From assembly GCA_017388605.1 (NCBI GenBank), contig JAFPIE010000031.1, forward strand, positions 1-11,190: 11,190 bases of DNA, read 5' to 3'. Of this stretch, positions 7,182 to 11,190 are shown piece after piece; within the stretch, counting starts at the first letter, position 1, and the number at the start of each line of letters is the position of its first letter. Both the position numbers and the translations under genes were made by a program. The notes under the pieces were generated by a model. The model saw only the letters and a list, made by a program, of their open reading frames with translations, did not search any database and was not told the DNA's origin. Source of the DNA: Acholeplasmatales bacterium (GTDB lineage: Bacteria > Bacillota_I > Bacilli_A > Acholeplasmatales > Anaeroplasmataceae).

Positions 7182-7910
7182 ATGAGTGATTTAGAAAAAT
7201 TAAAGGAAATCATTGAAAAAAGTAAAAAAATAGTTATATTTTCAGGGGCAGGCTTATCTACAAATTCAGGTATACCTGATTTTAGAAGTGCAGATGGATT
7301 ATATAATCAAAAAACAAAAAGTAATATAAGACCAGAGGAGATTATCTCTCATTCCTTCTTTATGTCAAATCCTTCTGAGTTTTATCAATTCTATTTTTCA
7401 AAAATGGTTTATTTGAATGCGAAGCCTAATTTAGCACATAAATATTTTGCCAAGCTAGAAGAGGAAGGGAAGGTCTTAGCGGTTGTAACACAAAATATTG
7501 ATAACTTACACCAAGAGGCAGGCTCAAAGAGGGTTTATGAGCTTCATGGATCTATCATGAGAAATTATTGTATGAAATGCCATAAATTCTATTCCCTAAA
7601 GGACATTTTCAATGAGAATTATGAAGTCCCAAGGTGTAGCTGTGGTGGCATCATAAAGCCTGATGTTGTACTTTATGAGGAAGGGCTTAACGATGAGGTT
7701 GTATCGAATGCCTTATATGCGATTAGTGAAGCAGATACCATTATTGTTACAGGTACATCACTAACAGTATATCCTGCGGCAGGCTTCCTAAGGTATTTTA
7801 GAGGTGAAAATCTTATTTTATTAAATAAGAGTGAAACACCATATGATTATTTGGCGAAGATTGCTATACACGATGATATTAAAAATGTAATTGAATATCT
7901 AGAAAAATAA
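7182..7910 (+). CDS. cobB: NAD-dependent protein deacylase, sirtuin (Sir2/CobB family)
   Basis: This 242-residue sirtuin removes acyl groups from lysines of proteins, consuming NAD+ and releasing nicotinamide. The Rossmann motif GAGLSTNSGIPDFRS spans 22-36, TQNID is at 103-107, and the catalytic histidine is H122 in YELHGS. The small zinc module has C130 and C133 (CxxC) and C152 and C154 (CxC, then GG). IKPDVVLYEEGLND and TGTSLTVYPAAG complete the NAD pocket. The R and Y pair of class III desuccinylases is not evident, so a deacetylase resembling Thermotoga Sir2 is the better guess. The ribosome site AGGTGG ends five bases before ATG 7182. It shares direction with proS and has no clear promoter of its own, so read-through from proS is likely. 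Its stop codon lies inside the terminator stem shared with the convergent gene. Confidence 0.95.
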   Translation: MSDLEKLKEIIEKSKKIVIFSGAGLSTNSGIPDFRSADGLYNQKTKSNIRPEEIISHSFFMSNPSEFYQFYFSKMVYLNAKPNLAHKYFAKLEEEGKVLAVVTQNIDNLHQEAGSKRVYELHGSIMRNYCMKCHKFYSLKDIFNENYEVPRCSCGGIIKPDVVLYEEGLNDEVVSNALYAISEADTIIVTGTSLTVYPAAGFLRYFRGENLILLNKSETPYDYLAKIAIHDDIKNVIEYLEK

Positions 7911-7946
7911 GATAACCCCTGGTTTTTGCCAGGGGTTATCTTATTT
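7905..7946. terminator. Bidirectional terminator containing both convergent stop codons
   Basis: Perfect 18-base arms (7905-7922 and 7929-7946) with a six-base loop TTTTTG form a very stable hairpin with the core ACCCCTGG/CCAGGGGT. The TAA of the sirtuin gene (7908-7910) and the TAA of the minus-strand hydrolase-fold gene (complement of 7941-7943) are both inside the stem. The outer A/T part supplies the U-rich tail in either direction. Confidence 0.9.
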
Positions 7947-8672
7947 ATTGAGAAGAATATGTTTAATTCCTATAGAGATATGTTCACTTAAATCGGAATA
8001 GGAATTATCTCCATCGGGGTTAAAATCATATTTTAGAATTTCTGTTTTTAGTGAATCAAAGCGTGTACATAAATGGTAGAAGAGGTCATCCTCCTTTGAA
8101 TCTGTTTTATGTCCTCCTCTATATAAATAAATACTTTTTTTACATGTGAAATTATTTTTTAAATCTTCGTTGATTTTATCATCACATAGCTTTAATGTAG
8201 GATTTAATAGACAAGCTCCCTTATATTCTTTGTATTTATATACCATAGAAAGGGCAGCAATTGCACCTTCGTTTATACCAAATAAATAGACTTGATCCTC
8301 TAATATACGAAATCTTTGCTTTAGAATTGGTAAAACATTATGGGTTATATATTCGAAATAGATATAGGATAATACGCTATCTACATCCTTGTTATCTCCA
8401 TTATAATATGGATTTAATTCACTCATTCTCCATTCCTTAATGGATGGGGAATGTAGGAATACAAGTATGGTATCCTCTTTAATATCACTAGTGATTTTAT
8501 CTGTATCAAAAACCTTAGTATCTTCTCCAATATAGTTATAAAATAATTCTCCATCAAAAAAGATAACTACGGGATATTTTCTTTCGTTCTGGTCGTAATC
8601 ATCTGGATATTTTACATGAATTTTTAAATTTCTTCTAAGCTCCCTTGCGGTTATTTTAAATGCCTCAACCAT
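7941..8672 (-). CDS. Alpha/beta-hydrolase-fold putative esterase-like protein with Asn in place of the nucleophile Ser
   Basis: The protein resembles the putative-esterase branch of alpha/beta hydrolases: KYPVVIFFDGE after strand 3, EWRMSELNPYY, VLPILKQRFRI, then the elbow strand VYLFG. Using the longer reading frame from GTG 8684 as residue 1, the elbow reads G-I-N138-E-G, so the nucleophile serine of GxSxG is asparagine (codon AAC). A late histidine (H235, SEHIS) persists. Ordinary serine-hydrolase chemistry is therefore unlikely; a binding or scaffold role, or a decaying gene, are both possible, though the frame is intact. I choose ATG 8672 (243 residues): AGGTGA lies eight bases upstream, whereas GTG 8684 overlaps that site and lies almost at the predicted transcript start. 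There is no signal peptide, so it is cytosolic. It is convergent with the sirtuin and divergent from htpG. Confidence 0.72.
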   Translation of the reverse strand: MVEAFKITARELRRNLKIHVKYPDDYDQNERKYPVVIFFDGELFYNYIGEDTKVFDTDKITSDIKEDTILVFLHSPSIKEWRMSELNPYYNGDNKDVDSVLSYIYFEYITHNVLPILKQRFRILEDQVYLFGINEGAIAALSMVYKYKEYKGACLLNPTLKLCDDKINEDLKNNFTCKKSIYLYRGGHKTDSKEDDLFYHLCTRFDSLKTEILKYDFNPDGDNSYSDLSEHISIGIKHILLNK

Positions 8673-8692
8673 AATATTTATCACCTAAATTC

Positions 8693-8721
8693 ATTATACT
8701 ATAAGAATTAAAAATTTATGA
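8693..8721 (-). promoter_or_regulatory. Promoter of the hydrolase-fold gene
   Basis: The minus strand has a perfect TATAAT (complement of 8693-8698) 20 bases before ATG 8672, with a poor -35 (TCATAA, complement of 8716-8721) at 17 bases. The predicted leader is only about 15 bases and starts at or just before the AGGTGA ribosome site, which supports the ATG 8672 start. Confidence 0.6.
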
Positions 8722-8744
8722 AAAAATATAAAGTTTTTAGATTT

Positions 8745-8771
8745 TTGGCACTTAAGTGTTGACAGTGCCAA
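8745..8771. promoter_or_regulatory. CIRCE-like operator upstream of htpG, probable HrcA site
   Basis: TTGGCACTT (8745-8753), nine bases, CAGTGCCAA (8763-8771). The layout of two 9-base arms with a 9-base spacer is exactly that of CIRCE (TTAGCACTC-N9-GAGTGCTAA), and each arm matches at seven of nine positions. The third-position change is mirrored in both arms, so symmetry is kept. The core inverted repeat TTTGGCACT/AGTGCCAAA (8744-8752, 8764-8772) is perfect. The element covers the -35 box of the htpG promoter, so repressor binding would block RNA polymerase. HrcA as the regulator is inferred from the motif. Confidence 0.78.
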
Positions 8772-8787
8772 AGAATAGAATTATAAT
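8759..8787 (+). promoter_or_regulatory. Consensus sigma-A promoter of htpG
   Basis: TTGACA (8759-8764), exactly 17 bases, then TATAAT (8782-8787): both boxes and the spacer are perfect consensus. The 25 bases upstream are A/T tracts that resemble an UP element. Such a strong promoter under a repressor site is typical of heat-shock genes that need rapid derepression. Confidence 0.93.
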
Positions 8788-8815
8788 TACTTATGAATAG
8801 TTTGGAGGCAGTAAA

Positions 8816-10708
8816 ATGAAAACGACAAAGAAATTTAAAACAGAAACAAAACGTCTATTAGACATGATGATTAATTCGATTTATACACATAAGGAGATCT
8901 TCTTAAGAGAATTAGTATCGAATGCATCCGATGCAATCGATAAAAGACATTATATGTCCTTAACCGATACTTCAATTCCACAGGAGGATTACCAAATTTT
9001 GGTGGAAGCTGATGAGGAGAATAAGACCATAACCATTAAGGATAATGGTGTTGGTATGACCTTAGAGGAGCTTGAAAATAATTTAGGTACTATTGCAAAA
9101 TCAGGCTCTAAGGAATTCATGGAAGCAGTTGAAAAGGAAAATACACCAGAGGTAGATATTATCGGTCAATTTGGTGTTGGCTTCTATAGTGCATTTATGG
9201 TTGCAAATAAGGTAACTGTATTAACAAAATCTATTAAGGATAATACATCTCACCTATTTACATCCGAAGGTGTTGAATCCTATACCATCGAAGATGGAAA
9301 TAAGGAGGATTATGGTACTGTAATTACCTTATATCTAAAGGATGATACGGAAGATGATAAATATAGTGATTATTTAGAGGAATATAAGCTTAAGGAATTA
9401 ATTAAGAAATATTCCGATTATGTAAGATACCCTATTAAGACTTGGGTAACTAAGCTTGACCCTGCAACCGATGAGGAAAAGAAGGATCCTAATTTCAAGC
9501 CAAAAACACATAAGGAGCTTGAAACTATCAATTCTATGCTTCCTATTTGGAAGAAGAATAAGAGTGAGGTTACCGATGAGGAATTAAATAATTTCTATAA
9601 ATCTAAATTTATGGATTGGCAGGACCCTATCACATCGATCCATGTAAATGTTGAAGGTATGCTTACCTATAATGCTTTACTATTCATTCCAAAGAAGCCA
9701 TTCTATGAAATGTATAACGATAAGGATGATAAGGGACTACAGCTTTATACAAAGGGTGTATTTATTCTAGAAAAGTGTAAGGAATTAATCCCAGATTACC
9801 TAAGATTTGTAAAGGGCTTAGTAGATAGTGCAGATTTACCACTAAATATTTCTCGTGAAACATTGCAGGAGGATAGAGCCATCAAGAAGATTGCAGCGAA
9901 TGTTGAAAAGAAGATTTTAGCTGAATTATCTCGTATGGTTAAGAACGATAGAGAAAAATATGAGGAATTCTATAAGGATTGGGGTAGACATTTAAAATTT
10001 GGTCTATATGAAAATTATGGTGAGCGTAAGGATTCCCTAAAGGATTTAATCCTACTTAGAAGCTTTAATGAGGATAAGCTTGTTACCTTCAGTGAATATG
10101 TAGAAAAGATGCCTGAATCACAAAAGGAAATCTATTATGCAATTGGAAATGATAAGGCCTCTGTTGAAAAGTTACCACAAATGGATTTAGTTAAATCTAA
10201 GGGCTATGATGTATTCATTTTATCTGAGGATATCGATGAATTCATGATCACAGTATTAAAGAGCTATAATGAAAAGCCATTTAAGTCTATTAATAAGGAT
10301 GAGCTTGATTTAATTGACGAAGAGGAAAAGAAAAAGCTTGATGAGCTAAAGGAAGAAAAGAAGGAGTTCTTAAGCGAGGTTAAGGAATCCATACCTTCTG
10401 TTAAGGAAGTCATTATTTCTAAGAAGCTTGTTGATGCACCATGCTGTGTATCTTCAACTGGTGAATTATCCTTTGAGATGGAGCGTGTCTTAAAGCAGCA
10501 AAATCAAGAGGTTAAGGCAGAAAGAGTATTTGAGCTTAATCCAAATCATCCAATGTTTGCAAAGCTTGAGGCTTTATATAAAGCAGATAAGGATGAGGCT
10601 TCTCGTATGACTAAGCTATTATATACAGAAGCATTACTACAAGAAGGTATTCTACCAGATGATCCAAAGGCCTTTGCTGAGGATTTAAATGCACTTCTAA
10701 TGAAGTAG
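8816..10708 (+). CDS. htpG: Hsp90-family molecular chaperone HtpG
   Basis: HtpG is the bacterial Hsp90, a cytosolic ATP-driven dimeric chaperone that remodels client proteins, often together with DnaK. At 630 residues it is full length (E. coli 624). The N-terminal GHKL ATPase domain shows ELVSNASDA (32-40, with E32, N36 and D39), DNGVGM (76-81, ADP/ATP-binding Asp) and the lid and G-rich GQFGVGFYSAF (117-127). The middle domain has the conserved NISRETLQED containing the ATP-contacting arginine. The C-terminal dimerisation domain includes CCVSSTGELSFEMER and ends in a typical helical tail without an MEEVD motif, as in all bacterial forms. GGAGG seven bases before ATG 8816 fixes the start. 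The gene is a single unit with its own promoter, a CIRCE-like operator and a terminator. Confidence 0.98.
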   Translation: MKTTKKFKTETKRLLDMMINSIYTHKEIFLRELVSNASDAIDKRHYMSLTDTSIPQEDYQILVEADEENKTITIKDNGVGMTLEELENNLGTIAKSGSKEFMEAVEKENTPEVDIIGQFGVGFYSAFMVANKVTVLTKSIKDNTSHLFTSEGVESYTIEDGNKEDYGTVITLYLKDDTEDDKYSDYLEEYKLKELIKKYSDYVRYPIKTWVTKLDPATDEEKKDPNFKPKTHKELETINSMLPIWKKNKSEVTDEELNNFYKSKFMDWQDPITSIHVNVEGMLTYNALLFIPKKPFYEMYNDKDDKGLQLYTKGVFILEKCKELIPDYLRFVKGLVDSADLPLNISRETLQEDRAIKKIAANVEKKILAELSRMVKNDREKYEEFYKDWGRHLKFGLYENYGERKDSLKDLILLRSFNEDKLVTFSEYVEKMPESQKEIYYAIGNDKASVEKLPQMDLVKSKGYDVFILSEDIDEFMITVLKSYNEKPFKSINKDELDLIDEEEKKKLDELKEEKKEFLSEVKESIPSVKEVIISKKLVDAPCCVSSTGELSFEMERVLKQQNQEVKAERVFELNPNHPMFAKLEALYKADKDEASRMTKLLYTEALLQEGILPDDPKAFAEDLNALLMK

Positions 10709-10737
10709 ACAAAATAGATGACGTGTCTATAAAATTT

Positions 10738-10772
10738 TGGAAGGAATGAGCAATCATTTCTTCCATTTTTTT
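10738..10772 (+). terminator. Intrinsic terminator of htpG
   Basis: GGAAGGAATGA (10739-10749) pairs with TCATTTCTTCC (10754-10764) with a single G-U wobble and a GCAA tetraloop, plus one outer T-A pair. Seven T (10766-10772) follow at once. It separates htpG from the downstream hydrolase gene. Confidence 0.93.
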
Positions 10773-10783
10773 AATATTCATTG

Positions 10784-10789
10784 TAAAAT
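10784..10789 (+). promoter_or_regulatory. Possible -10 element for the downstream hydrolase gene
   Basis: TAAAAT lies 17 bases before the next start codon and after the htpG terminator, where a promoter is required unless read-through occurs. The -35 position falls inside the terminator hairpin and does not resemble consensus, so the call is weak. Confidence 0.3.
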
Positions 10790-10806
10790 AAATCTAGGTG
10801 ATTGCG

Positions 10807-11190
10807 ATGAATAAAGAAGAATTTCAATTAAACAATGGAAAATATATGATACATGGAATGAAATATATTCCAGATAATCCAAAGAATATACCTATTATTA
10901 TGTCTCATGGCTTTTTATCGAATTCAAAGAAATTAAAAAGGTATGCCATGTTTTTAGCAGGCATGGGCTATACGGTTTATGCTTATGATTTTTGTGGCGG
11001 ACATTTATTTGGTAAAAGCGAAGGTCCAAGGGAATATTTAACCATAGAAAATGAATTAAACGACCTTCAAACGGTAATTAATAGCGTAGAGGAAAGTAAG
11101 CAGGAGCTTATGCTCTTTGGTGAATCCTTAGGTGGATTTATATCTCTTATTTATGCAGCAAGAAATCCTGCGGTAGTTGCAAGAGTATTA
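10807..11190 (+). CDS. Alpha/beta hydrolase, serine-type (3'-partial)
   Basis: The first 128 residues of an alpha/beta hydrolase run off the right edge of the window. The oxyanion-side motif SHGF is at 33-36, a Y-D-F-x-G stretch at 60-64 (YDFCGGHLFGKSEG), and the nucleophile elbow GESLGG at 105-110 with S107. The rest of the triad, Asp and His, would be beyond the window. This layout suits carboxylesterase or lysophospholipase-like enzymes; the substrate cannot be told. AGGTGAT ends four bases before ATG 10807 (the core AGGTG six bases before) and supports the start. No signal peptide is present. Unlike the hydrolase-fold gene at 7941-8672, the catalytic serine is intact. Confidence 0.88.
   Translation, partial: MNKEEFQLNNGKYMIHGMKYIPDNPKNIPIIMSHGFLSNSKKLKRYAMFLAGMGYTVYAYDFCGGHLFGKSEGPREYLTIENELNDLQTVINSVEESKQELMLFGESLGGFISLIYAARNPAVVARVL

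Noticed and set aside
1..11190. A new defence, mobile or biosynthetic system
   Set aside because: All sizeable genes belong to known housekeeping or common families, transcription units are separate, and there are no repeats, integrase, transposase or CRISPR-like arrays.

Overview
The window is AT-rich (roughly one third G+C by eye), uses the standard code with TGG for Trp, and carries sigma-A-type promoters and purine-rich Shine-Dalgarno sites. RNase J, a bacterial-type prolyl-tRNA synthetase with an editing insertion, a short RecQ and a CIRCE-like operator point to a low-GC member of the Bacillota. A gut-type lineage near the Erysipelotrichia, Clostridia or Mollicutes relatives is plausible, but I cannot fix the genus from this sequence.

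Layout: (1) 2-1024, the 3' part of a RecQ-family helicase gene that enters from the left. (2) 1135-2517, a GAF-GGDEF diguanylate cyclase gene whose promoter is embedded in an inverted repeat. (3) Convergent to it, on the minus strand, an SDR oxidoreductase (2560-3345) and RNase J (3493-5196), each with its own promoter and terminator. (4) Divergent from RNase J, proS (start corrected to ATG 5368) followed by a sirtuin deacylase (7182-7910). (5) Convergent to the sirtuin, an alpha/beta-hydrolase-fold protein whose nucleophile serine is replaced by asparagine (7941-8672). (6) Divergent from that, htpG (8816-10708) with a consensus promoter overlapped by a CIRCE-like inverted repeat, then a terminator. 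(7) 10807-11190, the 5' part of a second alpha/beta hydrolase, this one with an intact GESLGG elbow.

Most genes are independent units: RNA turnover (RNase J), translation (ProS), protein quality control (HtpG), NAD-dependent deacylation (sirtuin), DNA repair (RecQ) and c-di-GMP signalling (GGDEF). Only proS and the sirtuin gene look possibly co-transcribed, since no terminator is visible between them. There is no mobile element, CRISPR array, tRNA, rRNA or toxin/defence cassette in the window.

This is mainly a housekeeping region and I found no convincing new multi-gene system. The points most worth a second look are the CIRCE-like control of htpG, the Ser-to-Asn hydrolase, the inverted repeat over the cyclase promoter, the divergent RecQ motifs, and a strong dependence of lysine codon choice on the next base.
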